Origin: Pseudoglutamicibacter albus
GTDB taxonomy: Bacteria; Actinomycetota; Actinomycetes; Actinomycetales; Micrococcaceae
Assembly (NCBI RefSeq): GCF_022346425.1
Contig: NZ_JAKRCW010000005.1
Span: 96,278-160,277, forward strand
DNA: 64,000 nt
Direction of reading: 5' to 3'
The translations under genes were made by a program, and so were the position numbers. Of this stretch, positions 40,331-48,884 are shown one piece after another. The notes under the pieces were generated by a model that made no database searches, had not been told where the DNA came from, and saw only the letters and a program-made list of their open reading frames with translations. Every line of letters begins with the position of its first letter. The first letter of the stretch is position 1.

Positions 40331-41944
40331 ATGACCGCCCAGCCGTCAGATCCGCACAGCACCCCGGATCTCACTACGACCGCCGGTAAGCTCGAGGACT
40401 TCCATCGCCGTATGGCTGAGACCATCAACCCTGGTGGTGAAGCTGCGGTTGAACGGCAGCATAGCCGCGGTAAGAGCACTGCGCGTGAACGCATCGATAT
40501 GTTCTTGGACCCGGGTTCCTTCGTTGAGTTCGATGCGTTGGCTAAGCACCGCACCACTGCTTTCGGTATGGAGAAGAAGCATCCTCTCGGTGATGGTCTC
40601 GTGTCCGGTTACGGGACGGTAGATGGCCGTCAGGTTGCGGTGTATTCGCAGGACTTCACGGTCTTTGGTGGTTCGCTCTCTAACGTCAACGGCGAGAAGA
40701 TCGTCAAGGTCCAAGAGTTCGCTTTGCGTAACGGGATGCCGGTGATCGGTCTGCTCGATGGTGGTGGAGCGCGCATCCAGGAGGGCGTGGCCTCCCTTGC
40801 GATGTTCGCCGATATCTTCCGCAATAACGTCCACGCTTCGGGTGTGATCCCGCAGATCTCGGTGATCATGGGCCCGTCTGCTGGTGGTGCCGCTTACTCC
40901 CCTGCTTTGACGGACTACATCATCATGGTGGATAAGACTTCCCACATGTTCATCACGGGCCCGGACGTGATCAAGGCTGTCACGGGCGAAGACGTGGACA
41001 TGGAGACCCTCGGTGGCGCCCGCCACCACAACACGGAGACGGGTACATCCACGTATCTTGCCGAGGATGAGGAGGATGCGCTCGATTTCGTGCGCGAGCT
41101 ACTCTCCTATCTGCCGTCCAATAACCTCGCTTCCCCGCCGGTGCTCTACGCGGATGAGGCCGAGCTCGAGGTCACCGAGGATGACGAGGCCCTCGACACC
41201 CTGATCCCGGATTCGGCGTCCCAGCCGTATGACATGCGTGAAGTCATCGAGTCCGTACTCGATGACGGCGAATTCTTTGAGATGCAGGCGCTGTATGCGC
41301 CCAACGTCATGATCGGTTACGGCCGTGTTGAAGGCTCGACCGTCGGAATCGTCGCGAACCAGCCGATGCAGTTCGCTGGCACACTCGACATCGCCGCCTC
41401 TGAGAAGGCCGCCCGTTTTGTGCGCCACTGCGACGCTTTCAACATTCCGGTGCTGACGTTCGTCGATGTTCCAGGCTTCTTGCCGGGTAAGGATCAAGAG
41501 GATCAGGGCATCATCCGCCGCGGCGCCAAGCTGCTCTACGCGTACGCTGAAGCGACCGTGCCTAAGCTCACGGTCATCACCCGCAAGGCTTTCGGTGGCG
41601 CCTATATTGTGATGGGTTCCAAGAAGCTCGGCGCGGACATCAACCTTGCCTGGCCTACCGCTCAGATCGGTGTCATGGGCGCCCAGGGTGCGGTCAATAT
41701 CCTCTACCGTCGTGACCTGGCAGCTGTTGAGCAGGAAGGTGGCGACGTCGAGGCTCGCCGTACCGAGCTGATCGACGGCTACGAAGCCGAGCTACTCAAC
41801 CCGTATCAGGCCGCTGAGTTGGGTTATGTCGATGCGGTGATCGCACCGAGCGAGACCCGCGTCCAGATTGTGAAGGGCTTGCGCGCAACCCGCGATAAGC
41901 ACACGACCAACCCTGACCGTAAGCATGGGAACATTCCGCTGTGA
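40331..41944 (+). CDS. accD: Acyl-CoA carboxylase carboxyltransferase (beta) subunit
   Basis: 537 residues, the size of AccD5/PccB-type subunits. It moves carboxybiotin's CO2 onto acetyl- or propionyl-CoA. Crotonase-like halves are clear: N-terminal [19 protein letters not shown] and [19 protein letters not shown] (oxyanion), C-terminal [20 protein letters not shown] and [23 protein letters not shown] 40331 is preceded by aaggaga. The stop overlaps the next start by 4 bases, and the downstream epsilon subunit marks the actinobacterial acetyl/propionyl-CoA carboxylase type. The biotin-carrying chain is at 62025; birA lies 1.3 kb upstream. Confidence 0.95.
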   Translation: MTAQPSDPHSTPDLTTTAGKLEDFHRRMAETINPGGEAAVERQHSRGKSTARERIDMFLDPGSFVEFDALAKHRTTAFGMEKKHPLGDGLVSGYGTVDGRQVAVYSQDFTVFGGSLSNVNGEKIVKVQEFALRNGMPVIGLLDGGGARIQEGVASLAMFADIFRNNVHASGVIPQISVIMGPSAGGAAYSPALTDYIIMVDKTSHMFITGPDVIKAVTGEDVDMETLGGARHHNTETGTSTYLAEDEEDALDFVRELLSYLPSNNLASPPVLYADEAELEVTEDDEALDTLIPDSASQPYDMREVIESVLDDGEFFEMQALYAPNVMIGYGRVEGSTVGIVANQPMQFAGTLDIAASEKAARFVRHCDAFNIPVLTFVDVPGFLPGKDQEDQGIIRRGAKLLYAYAEATVPKLTVITRKAFGGAYIVMGSKKLGADINLAWPTAQIGVMGAQGAVNILYRRDLAAVEQEGGDVEARRTELIDGYEAELLNPYQAAELGYVDAVIAPSETRVQIVKGLRATRDKHTTNPDRKHGNIPL

Positions 41945-42192
41945 ACACCACACAAAACTTTTCCTGGGCACCTCAACAGAAGTCGGCACCTGAGCCGAGC
42001 GATCTTCGTGTGGTGCGTGGTGAAGCGACCGATGAGGAGATCGCGGCACTGTTCGCGGTCATCCTCGCCGAAGCTCAATCGCGTCAGGCAGCCGAACAGG
42101 CCCCGCCGTCCACGCGTAGCGAGATTCTGCGCCGTGCTGCAACCATCCGCGGCCAGTTGACGAGCTTGCCGGGGCTGTTCCGCCGCAAATAA
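41941..42192 (+). CDS. Acyl-CoA carboxylase epsilon subunit
   Basis: 83 residues from GTG 41941, overlapping the accD stop (GTGA). The actinobacterial AccE-type motif is [20 protein letters not shown]; an Arg-rich tail follows ([19 protein letters not shown]). The subunit stimulates the carboxylase and is restricted to actinobacteria. It is followed by a good hairpin terminator at 42241-42275. Confidence 0.9.
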   Translation: MNTTQNFSWAPQQKSAPEPSDLRVVRGEATDEEIAALFAVILAEAQSRQAAEQAPPSTRSEILRRAATIRGQLTSLPGLFRRK

Positions 42193-42240
42193 CGCACATA
42201 CTTCACCAACTAATCAACCAACACCACACCACTGTGTGGC

Positions 42241-42275
42241 AGGCCGATGCGTACACCTAACGTGCGCATCGGCCT
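42241..42275 (+). terminator. Terminator after the acc epsilon gene
   Basis: aggccgatgcg (42241-42251) pairs with cgcatcggcct (42265-42275). Further pairs extend the stem toward a 7-base loop. A short T-containing stretch follows. Confidence 0.75.
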
Positions 42276-42337
42276 TGCGCGTTAGATACTGCATCTAGGT
42301 AGCGCGTCTAAGTTTTTGCGCCCTGAGGAGGATGTTG

Positions 42338-44206
42338 ATGAGTCAGTTCTCACCGCGGATGGTTCTGCACCGCACCGTGGCGGCCCAACGGACCAAGGAC
42401 CACGGAAAGATCTCCAAAGGGACCCTCAAACGCATTTGGGGTTTCGCGGCTAAACGCAAGGCGATGCTGTTCTTGTTCTTAGGCATTTCGGTGGTGATCT
42501 CGGTGATCGGGGTCATCACACCGATCCTCGCCGGCGATGTTGTCAACGCGATCACCTCCGGCGGGCCGGTCGAGGTGATCGTGTGGCTTGCCATCGCGAT
42601 CGCCGCACTCGCACTCGCCGATGCGGGTTTCAGTCTTCTGAACCGGTACTTCTCCGCGAAGCTCGGCGAAGGCCTCATCTATGACATGCGCACCACGGTG
42701 TTTGATCACGTGCAGACCATGCCGATCGCGTTCTTCAACCGGACCCGAACCGGCGCGTTGGTATCGCGGCTGAATAATGATGTTATCGGTGCGCAGCGTG
42801 CCTTCTCCAACACGCTCTCCGGTGTTGTTGCGAACATCGTTTCGCTGATCCTCACGGTTGCGGTCATGGTCACGATCTCATGGCAGGTCACGCTGTTTTC
42901 AATCTTGCTGTTGCCGGTTTTCTTGATCCCTGCACGCCTGCTGGGCGGGCGGTTGGCTTCGTTACAGCGTGAAGCGGCTGACTATAACGCGGCGATGTCT
43001 ACCCGCATGACGGAGCGGTTCTCCGCGGGCGGGGCAACGCTGGTCAAGCTTTTCGGCGCTCCGGGGGCTGAGTCCCAGGCGTTTTCCGAGCGTGCGGGCC
43101 GGGTGCGGGACATCGGAGTCAAGACCGCGATGCTGCAGACCACGTTCGTTCAGGCCCTCACGCTGGTTTCGGCGCTGGCTTTGGCGCTCGTCTACGGCGT
43201 GGGTGGCGTCCAGGCGGTTCTGGGGCATCTCAACGCAGGCGAGGTTGTGACCCTTGCGATGCTGTTGACCCGTCTGTACGCTCCGCTCACGATGCTTGCG
43301 AACGCCCGCATGGACATCATGAGCGCTGTCGTTTCTTTCGAGCGCGTGTTTGAGGTTTTGGATCTTGACCCGCTGATCAAGGAGAAGCCGGACGCGGTCG
43401 AGTTGGGTTCCGGTCGGGTCACGGTCGCGTTCAACGACGTGCGGTTCGCCTACCCCACAGCCGAACAGGTTTCTCTGGCTTCCCTTGAGGACGTCTCGGT
43501 GCTGGATCAGCGTGAGAGTTCCGAGGTTCTGCACGGGATCGATTTCACGATTCAGGCGGGCCAGACTGTCGCGCTGGTGGGTTCCAGTGGTGCCGGTAAG
43601 TCGACGATCGCGGCACTTCTTCCGCGGCTGTATGACGCGACGGAGGGCAGCATCACGTTCAATGACGTGGACGTTCGCGATGTGAGTTTCGATTCGCTCA
43701 AGCATACGATCGGCGTGGTCACCCAGGATGGTCACCTGTTCCACGAGTCGATCCGCGATAACCTCACGATCGCCGCCCCAAACGCTACAGATGAGCAGTT
43801 GTGGTCGGCCTTCGAGCGGGCGCGGCTCAAACCTGTGATCGCAGCGTTGCCCGATGGCCTGGACACGGTGATCGGCGAGCGTGGCTACCGTCTCTCTGGC
43901 GGTGAGCGGCAGCGGCTCACGATCGCGCGTTTGCTTCTCGCGGCACCTGCCGTGGTGGTTTTGGATGAGGCGACATCGGCTTTGGATTCAACGAATGAAA
44001 CCGCGGTCCAGACCGCGCTTTCGGAGGCGATGGAAGGCCGTACCGCGTTAGTGATTGCGCACCGGCTTTCAACGATCCGGGCAGCGGATGCGATCTTGGT
44101 GGTTGAGGGCGGGCGGATCCTCGAACAGGGCAGCCACGATGAGCTGTTGGCTCACGGCGGGCGCTACGCCGAGCTGTACCGCACCCAGTTCGCTGACCAG
44201 GAGTGA
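42338..44206 (+). CDS. ABC exporter, fused membrane and ATPase domains
   Basis: 622 residues from ATG 42338, which has a gaggagg six bases upstream; ATG 42332 lies too close to it. An N-terminal six-helix exporter domain (LFLFLGISVVISVIGVITPI, LILTVAVMVTISWQVTLFSI) is followed by an ATPase domain: Walker A GSSGAGKS, signature YRLSGGERQRLTIARLLL and Walker B AVVVLDEATSALD, with HRLSTIRAADAILV at the H loop. The type I exporter homodimer exports lipids, drugs or peptides; the substrate cannot be told. It stands alone between the acc genes and metNIQ. Confidence 0.9.
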   Translation: MSQFSPRMVLHRTVAAQRTKDHGKISKGTLKRIWGFAAKRKAMLFLFLGISVVISVIGVITPILAGDVVNAITSGGPVEVIVWLAIAIAALALADAGFSLLNRYFSAKLGEGLIYDMRTTVFDHVQTMPIAFFNRTRTGALVSRLNNDVIGAQRAFSNTLSGVVANIVSLILTVAVMVTISWQVTLFSILLLPVFLIPARLLGGRLASLQREAADYNAAMSTRMTERFSAGGATLVKLFGAPGAESQAFSERAGRVRDIGVKTAMLQTTFVQALTLVSALALALVYGVGGVQAVLGHLNAGEVVTLAMLLTRLYAPLTMLANARMDIMSAVVSFERVFEVLDLDPLIKEKPDAVELGSGRVTVAFNDVRFAYPTAEQVSLASLEDVSVLDQRESSEVLHGIDFTIQAGQTVALVGSSGAGKSTIAALLPRLYDATEGSITFNDVDVRDVSFDSLKHTIGVVTQDGHLFHESIRDNLTIAAPNATDEQLWSAFERARLKPVIAALPDGLDTVIGERGYRLSGGERQRLTIARLLLAAPAVVVLDEATSALDSTNETAVQTALSEAMEGRTALVIAHRLSTIRAADAILVVEGGRILEQGSHDELLAHGGRYAELYRTQFADQE

Positions 44207-44532
44207 TTCGCACCCGGCCAGCCCGCGGTTGCCTGTTGGGTTCTGTCCCAGTGTCGCGCTGGTTCACACAGCATGCGCGGCTTGGTTTGCGCATCGTGCA
44301 CACTTACCGCGTGATCCTTGACACGAAACCCGCGCTTTCAGCCGCTCTAATGACATCTTGTGTAACACAAGAATCATCCAGTTTATGGATCACGCGTTTC
44401 CTATGGAAATGTTTATGTTTCCCACACACGCGCGCGCGGCGGTGTCGCGAAGAATACCGGGAGTATCCCGAAGAACACAGTGTCGCGGGCAATGGCATTG
44501 AGTCAGCAAGAGTATCTAGAAGGGAGGGTCCG
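44207..44532. promoter_or_regulatory. metNIQ leader/promoter region with stacked inverted repeats
   Basis: 326 bases. Three inverted repeats lie in a row: tcttgtgt-a-acacaaga (44356-44372, perfect), atcca-gttta-tggat (44376-44390) and tttcc-tat-ggaaa (44397-44409). cggga-gta-tcccg follows at about 44459-44471. TTGACA at 44318-44323 may be a -35 box but no well-spaced -10 is seen. I searched for a SAM riboswitch and found none. The stack suggests protein control, for example by a methionine-responsive repressor. Confidence 0.45.
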
Positions 44533-45507
44533 ATGATTACGTTGAAAGGCTTGCGTAAAGAGTTCGCAGGCACTACCGCTTTAGACGGCATCGATCTGCA
44601 CGTTGAGTCCGGCCTGATTCACGGAATCGTTGGACGCTCTGGGGCGGGTAAGTCGACGTTGATTCGGTGCCTGACTGGTTTGGAAACCCCAACCTCTGGC
44701 ACGGTCGAGATCAACGGCGAAGACGTCACCGCTTACACTGGGGCACGTTTGCGGAAGGCCCGCCGTTCGATCGGCATGGTTTTCCAGCACGCGGAGCTTC
44801 TGGATTCCAAGACCGCGTTGGAGAACATCGCGCACCCTCTGGTGATCGCTGGGGTCAAGAAGAAGCAGGCGATGCAGCGGGCCCGCGAACTGATCACTCT
44901 TGTTGGTCTCGAAGGCCGTGAGGACAACCATCCCGCCCAGCTCTCGGGTGGTCAGCGTCAACGCGTCGGTATCGCACGTGCGTTGGCAACTGAACCTAAG
45001 ATTTTGTTGTGCGATGAGCCGACCTCGGCACTCGACTCAACCACGACCGCCCAGATCCTCGCCCTCATCAAGCAGCTACGGGATGACTTGGGTATCACCG
45101 TGCTGATCATCACCCACGAAATGTCAGTGGTGCGTGAAATCTGCGACTCGGTGACCTTGCTTGCTGAGGGCCGCAATCAGCACACCGCATCGTTGCGTGA
45201 GGTGCTCTCCGCCCCTGCTTCGACGCTGGCGCGCGAACTCATCCCACTGCCGTCGGCACCGATCCGTGACGCCGAGGACGCCACCGTAATGCTGGAGATC
45301 AGCATCGCAGGCCTCTCCGCAGCGGAGGTTTTCGATGCCGCTCAACGCGCCGGAACCCCGATCGTGGAAGTCGAAGCCGCAACGTTGGAACGCATCGCGG
45401 GCCTGGACGTGGGCCGTATGCGCATCCGCAGCACCGACGCGCAAGCCACCCGCGTGCTAGGACGCACACTAACTGAGCGTGGCATCCACGTGGAGGAAGC
45501 CGCATGA
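44533..45507 (+). CDS. metN: Methionine ABC transporter ATP-binding protein
   Basis: 324 residues from ATG 44533, with agggaggg before it; the frame is open far upstream without function. MetN drives D/L-methionine import. ATPase motifs: Walker A GRSGAGKST, signature QLSGGQRQRVGIARAL, Walker B LLCDEPTSALD. The C-terminal NIL domain (ISIAGLSAAEVFDAAQRAGT) senses methionine and causes trans-inhibition. It overlaps metI by 4 bases (ATGA). Confidence 0.95.
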   Translation: MITLKGLRKEFAGTTALDGIDLHVESGLIHGIVGRSGAGKSTLIRCLTGLETPTSGTVEINGEDVTAYTGARLRKARRSIGMVFQHAELLDSKTALENIAHPLVIAGVKKKQAMQRARELITLVGLEGREDNHPAQLSGGQRQRVGIARALATEPKILLCDEPTSALDSTTTAQILALIKQLRDDLGITVLIITHEMSVVREICDSVTLLAEGRNQHTASLREVLSAPASTLARELIPLPSAPIRDAEDATVMLEISIAGLSAAEVFDAAQRAGTPIVEVEAATLERIAGLDVGRMRIRSTDAQATRVLGRTLTERGIHVEEAA

Positions 45508-46259
45508 TGACACAACTGAGCACAATTGCCGCACAAGCCCACACCGCGCTACCGCTGAAGGTAGCGCCAACCCAGGTGCTCGCCGCCGAGCGTGAAACGT
45601 GGTTCAACAACCCCGTCATCCAGGATTCGCTGTGGCCAGCAACCCAGGAGACACTGCTGATGACCGTGTTCTCCTCGGCGTTTGCGATCATCCTCGGTTT
45701 GCCGCTGGGGATCTGGGTGTGGATGACCTCCAAAGGCGGGCTCGCCCCGAACCCTGTGATCCACCGCATCATCAGCTCGATCGTGGACTTGGGGCGTTCG
45801 ATCCCGTTCATCATCCTGATCATCGCGCTGATCCCGTTCACGCGCTTCATGGTCGGTAAAGCAATCGGGTGGGAAGCCACTGTGGTCCCGCTCGCGGTGG
45901 GTGCGATCCCGTTCTTTGCCAGGCTCGCTGAAAGCGCGATGCGGGAGGTCGCAACAGGCAAGATCGAAGCCGTACAGATGATGGGTGCCACCAACGGGCA
46001 GATCGTACGGCAAGTCTTGATCCCCGAGGCGCTGCCCGCGCTCGTTTCATCTGCGACCGTCACTGCAGTCACGCTGGTTTCCTATACCGCGATGGCCGGT
46101 GCGGTTGGCGGCGGAGGCCTCGGCGCGCTTGCGATGAACTACGGCTACAGCCAGTACCAGACTGACACGATGATCGCGTGCATCATCGTGGTGGTCGCCA
46201 TCGTTATTGCTATTCAAATGTTCGGTGACTGGCTCGCACGCCGCGTCAACCACCGCTAA
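45504..46259 (+). CDS. metI: Methionine ABC transporter permease
   Basis: 251 residues with five or six membrane segments. The cytoplasmic EAA loop that docks MetN is in ESAMREVATGKIEAVQMMGA. Other family segments are SSIVDLGRSIPFIILIIALI and YTAMAGAVGGGGLGALAMNYG. A ggagg site lies before the start. Gene order metN-metI-metQ is the usual one. Confidence 0.95.
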   Translation: MMTQLSTIAAQAHTALPLKVAPTQVLAAERETWFNNPVIQDSLWPATQETLLMTVFSSAFAIILGLPLGIWVWMTSKGGLAPNPVIHRIISSIVDLGRSIPFIILIIALIPFTRFMVGKAIGWEATVVPLAVGAIPFFARLAESAMREVATGKIEAVQMMGATNGQIVRQVLIPEALPALVSSATVTAVTLVSYTAMAGAVGGGGLGALAMNYGYSQYQTDTMIACIIVVVAIVIAIQMFGDWLARRVNHR

Positions 46260-46316
46260 CCATCACTCCTCAGGTTCAGTTCTGCCTGAGGTTGCTCAAC
46301 CCTTCGGAGGAGAAGA

Positions 46317-47168
46317 ATGCGCTTCTTTCGTAAGTTCGCGGCAGGAACCGCCGCGCTAGCAGTCACCGTGAGCCTTGCCGGATGCGGCCTGATGGGCGGC
46401 AACGACAAAGACAGCGTCGGTAAGAAAGACGGCGACGTCACGGTCCTGACGATCGGCGCGACCCCGGTCCCGCAGGCGAAGATCTTGAAGTTCGTGGACG
46501 ATAACCTCGCCAAGGACGCAGGCCTCGATCTTGAGATCAAGGAGTTCACCGACTACGCATTGCCTAACCAGGCACTCAATGACGGCGATATCGACGCCAA
46601 CTATTTCCAGCACGAGCCATACCTGACAGAAGAAATCGACAAGAAGGGCTACGAATTCTCCCACTTCAGGGGCATCCACATCGAGCCGTTGGCCCTCTAC
46701 TCGTCCAAGGCTAAGAAGGTCGAAGACATCAAGGACGGAGCCAAGATCGCTATCCCTAACGATCCGTCCAACATGGGCCGCTCGCTGAAGCTGCTCGAAG
46801 ACGCTGGCCTGCTGAAGATCAAGGACGGCGTCGAGGCTGTTTCTGCAACGACCCACGATGTTGCCGAGAACCCTAAGAACATCAAGTTCGTAGAAGCCGA
46901 TGCCGCTACCCTGCCGCGCGTCATGGAAGACCTCGACGGTGCAGTCATCAACGGTAACTTCGCACTCGAAGGCGGGCTGACCCCGTCCAAGGACGGCTTG
47001 TTCCTCGAGAAGCCTGAAGACAACCCGTACGCCAACCTGCTGGTCGTCCGCCAGTCCACCAAGATCGACGAGAACATCCAGAAGCTGAATGACCTGCTGC
47101 ACTCGGATGAAGTCAAGAAGTTCATCGAGGACAACTGGAAAGACGGAACCGTCATCCCAGCGTTCTAA
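46317..47168 (+). CDS. metQ: Methionine-binding lipoprotein
   Basis: 283 residues. A lipoprotein signal peptide ends with lipobox L20-A-G-C23 (VSLAGCGLMGG). The NlpA/MetQ fold follows: VLTIGATPVPQAKILKFVDD, YALPNQALNDGDIDANYFQH and the KIAIPNDPSNMGRSLKLLED domain. It delivers methionine to MetI-MetN. A gagga site precedes ATG 46317. A perfect 22-bp terminator hairpin follows. Confidence 0.95.
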   Translation: MRFFRKFAAGTAALAVTVSLAGCGLMGGNDKDSVGKKDGDVTVLTIGATPVPQAKILKFVDDNLAKDAGLDLEIKEFTDYALPNQALNDGDIDANYFQHEPYLTEEIDKKGYEFSHFRGIHIEPLALYSSKAKKVEDIKDGAKIAIPNDPSNMGRSLKLLEDAGLLKIKDGVEAVSATTHDVAENPKNIKFVEADAATLPRVMEDLDGAVINGNFALEGGLTPSKDGLFLEKPEDNPYANLLVVRQSTKIDENIQKLNDLLHSDEVKKFIEDNWKDGTVIPAF

Positions 47169-47217
47169 TCAGCTACGTGTCAGACGGAACGTGCTGAGCT
47201 AACAACGCACTGAACTA

Positions 47218-47263
47218 AAACGGGCGGGCCCCAGAGAACGTGTTCTCTGGGGCCCGCCCGTTT
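47218..47263. terminator. Long perfect terminator between metQ and catC
   Basis: The 22-base arms (47218-47239 and 47242-47263) are exactly complementary with a minimal loop. The arm ends are AAA and TTT, so the hairpin works in both directions for the convergent metQ (+) and catC (-). Confidence 0.92.
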
Positions 47264-47285
47264 AACTCCGGCTCATGCCCGGGCA

Positions 47286-47594
47286 TCAGTTCCCGGTTGC
47301 AGGGGCGAAGAAGTCGTCCTTGGTTGCATTCGGGTGGGTTGCCAGCGGGGTCACCTTGACGTCCATGTATTTGAACATTGGGAAGCCCTGGAAGATCGCG
47401 TGGAGCTCGTCGTGTCCATCGACCTCATACATCGAGTAGTTGGAGTACTCCCCTACCACGCGCCAGATGCCCTTCATGATGCCGCGGTTCTGCAGGTCAG
47501 AGGAGTAGGCCTTCTCTCGTGCCTGAAAATCGGCCATCGTGTCCGGGTCCATATCTTCCGGGAAGTTAACGTCCATGCGGGCGAGGAACAGCAT
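47286..47594 (-). CDS. catC: Muconolactone delta-isomerase
   Basis: 102 residues from ATG 47594, with ggagatcacg before it. CatC moves the double bond of muconolactone to give 3-oxoadipate enol-lactone. It starts MLFLARMDVNFPEDMDPDTM and contains GIMKGIWRVVGEYSNYSMYE and FQGFPMFKYMDVKVTPLATH, the compact ferredoxin-like core that forms the decameric enzyme. It is divergent from catR, with the repeat-containing region 47595-47927 between. Confidence 0.95.
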   Translation of the reverse strand: MLFLARMDVNFPEDMDPDTMADFQAREKAYSSDLQNRGIMKGIWRVVGEYSNYSMYEVDGHDELHAIFQGFPMFKYMDVKVTPLATHPNATKDDFFAPATGN

Positions 47595-47628
47595 CGTGAT
47601 CTCCTTCGTATATGTGTACCAAGTCTTC

Positions 47629-47692
47629 TGCCTAACAAGGCTTGTGCCTAACAAGTCCTGTATCTATCGAAACTTGTGCCTATCGAAACTTG
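47629..47692. repeat. Four tandem 16-bp units in the catC upstream region
   Basis: Units at 47629-47644, 47645-47660, 47661-47676 and 47677-47692 begin with t[ga][ct]ct and end with [ct]tg. Units 1 and 2 share tgcctaacaag; units 3 and 4 share ctatcgaaacttg. The helical spacing differs from 10.5, so they may be duplications of an operator or a slip-strand array. Confidence 0.8.
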
Positions 47693-47821
47693 GGGTATCT
47701 AGGCTTCACCCTATTCACCCTTTACCGTAGTCTGAAGTACCTAAACCACCGGCATTGATACTTGTGCTATATGAGTAGGGTTCATAAAAGTCTTTCACAA
47801 GTCCACCCAGCTGAATCTAAG

Positions 47822-47835
47822 GTGAGATACGTCAC
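47822..47835. promoter_or_regulatory. Perfect CRP/GlxR-type dyad upstream of catR
   Basis: GTGA-GATACG-TCAC (palindromic arms extended to GGTGA/TCACC) lies 92 bases before ATG 47928. GlxR sites in Corynebacterium have this core. The adenylate cyclase at 35383 could supply cAMP. Confidence 0.55.
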
Positions 47836-47927
47836 CGGACTCGACGCCCCGGCCTCCGCAGACGCAGCCAGGTGCGCCGACGATGACGCGACCGAGTATC
47901 ACTGCCTCGACGGAACGGAGAGAACCC

Positions 47928-48884
47928 ATGGAGTTACGCCATTTGCGGTACTTCGTTGCGGTGGCAGAAGAAAAGCACTTCGGACGCGCCGCGCAACGCC
48001 TACATATCGCTCAGCCGCCGCTTTCAGCACAGATCAAGCAGCTCGAACAAGAACTCGGAACCCAGCTGTTTGAGCGCACGACGCGTCGGGTTGATCTGAC
48101 CCCTGCCGGGGAGTTGCTGCTTGAACGCGCAACCGGGATTCTTTCTGCCGTAGAGTCAGCCCAAAGCGATGTGGCCGATGTCGGCGCCGGCTCAGCCGGT
48201 GTGTTGCGGGTCGGGTTCACAGGCAGTGCGACCCACGAGCTCATGCCGGCTGCGATCCGGCTCTCCCACCACCGCTATCCGTTGGTGCGGCTCAAAGTGT
48301 TCGGTGAACTGCTGACCCCTCACATGGAGCAGGCCCTGCTCGATAACCGGATGGACCTGGCGGTGCTGCGGCCGCCTATTTCATCCGATGAACTCAACTA
48401 CAAGCCCATCATGGATACCCGGCTCGCGTTGGCGATCAGCCGCAACCATCCCCTCGCCGAAGACTCCGGGCCGGTCAGCCCCGAGGACGTCATGAACATC
48501 GACGTCGTGAGTTATCCGCGCGCATCCGCTGTTGCATCCCTTGCGCATCAAGCGTGCCGCGAACACGGCTTCCGGCCGCGGGTGGTGCAGACCGCAACCG
48601 AAACCAGCACACTCAACGCGCTCGTGGCCGCCAACATCGGGGTCGCGTTCGTACCATATTCAGCGCACTACCCGTTCCAGGAATCCATCATCCTTCGTCC
48701 GCTCCAGACCGATATCACGGTCAGCCTCGGCATCGCGTGGAAGGGTGATGCGCTGACCCCTATCGCAGAGAACTTCATCACCACCACTATCGACGCGGCG
48801 GCTACATTGCCTCAACCGGAGATTTCCAGCCGCAACCGCAAATACACAAGCCAAAAACCTACAGACCGTGGGAGGACACCGTGA
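47928..48884 (+). CDS. catR: LysR-family regulator, probable CatR
   Basis: 318 residues from ATG 47928, after a cggagag site; the frame is open further upstream, but the LysR start is MELRHLRYFVAVAEEKHFGR. The HTH covers residues ~1-60 (RAAQRLHIAQPPLSAQIKQL). The co-inducer domain follows (GVLRVGFTGSATHELMPAAI, VVQTATETSTLNALVAANIG). The start overlaps nothing, but the stop overlaps catB by 4 bases (GTGA), so regulator and enzyme share one mRNA. By analogy with CatR/BenM it should respond to cis,cis-muconate and control catB, catC and perhaps catA. Confidence 0.9.
   Translation: MELRHLRYFVAVAEEKHFGRAAQRLHIAQPPLSAQIKQLEQELGTQLFERTTRRVDLTPAGELLLERATGILSAVESAQSDVADVGAGSAGVLRVGFTGSATHELMPAAIRLSHHRYPLVRLKVFGELLTPHMEQALLDNRMDLAVLRPPISSDELNYKPIMDTRLALAISRNHPLAEDSGPVSPEDVMNIDVVSYPRASAVASLAHQACREHGFRPRVVQTATETSTLNALVAANIGVAFVPYSAHYPFQESIILRPLQTDITVSLGIAWKGDALTPIAENFITTTIDAAATLPQPEISSRNRKYTSQKPTDRGRTP

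Larger units (their letters stand above)
47595..47927. promoter_or_regulatory. catC-catR divergent control region
   Basis: 333 bases with no gene. It contains four tandem 16-bp units (47629-47692), several CTTGTG/CACAAG words (including cttgt-gccta-acaag at 47641-47655), the 9-base tandem ttcaccct[at] around 47704-47721 and a perfect GTGA-GATACG-TCAC dyad at 47822-47835. LysR and CRP/GlxR-type control are both plausible. Confidence 0.6.

Noticed and set aside
44210..44530. SAM riboswitch upstream of metN
   Set aside because: None of the conserved SAM-I, SAM-II or SAM-IV blocks found at 23106-23222 occurs here.
44203..44532. Extension of metN upstream to 44203
   Set aside because: The extra 110 residues contain no ABC features and the good ribosome-binding site is before ATG 44533.
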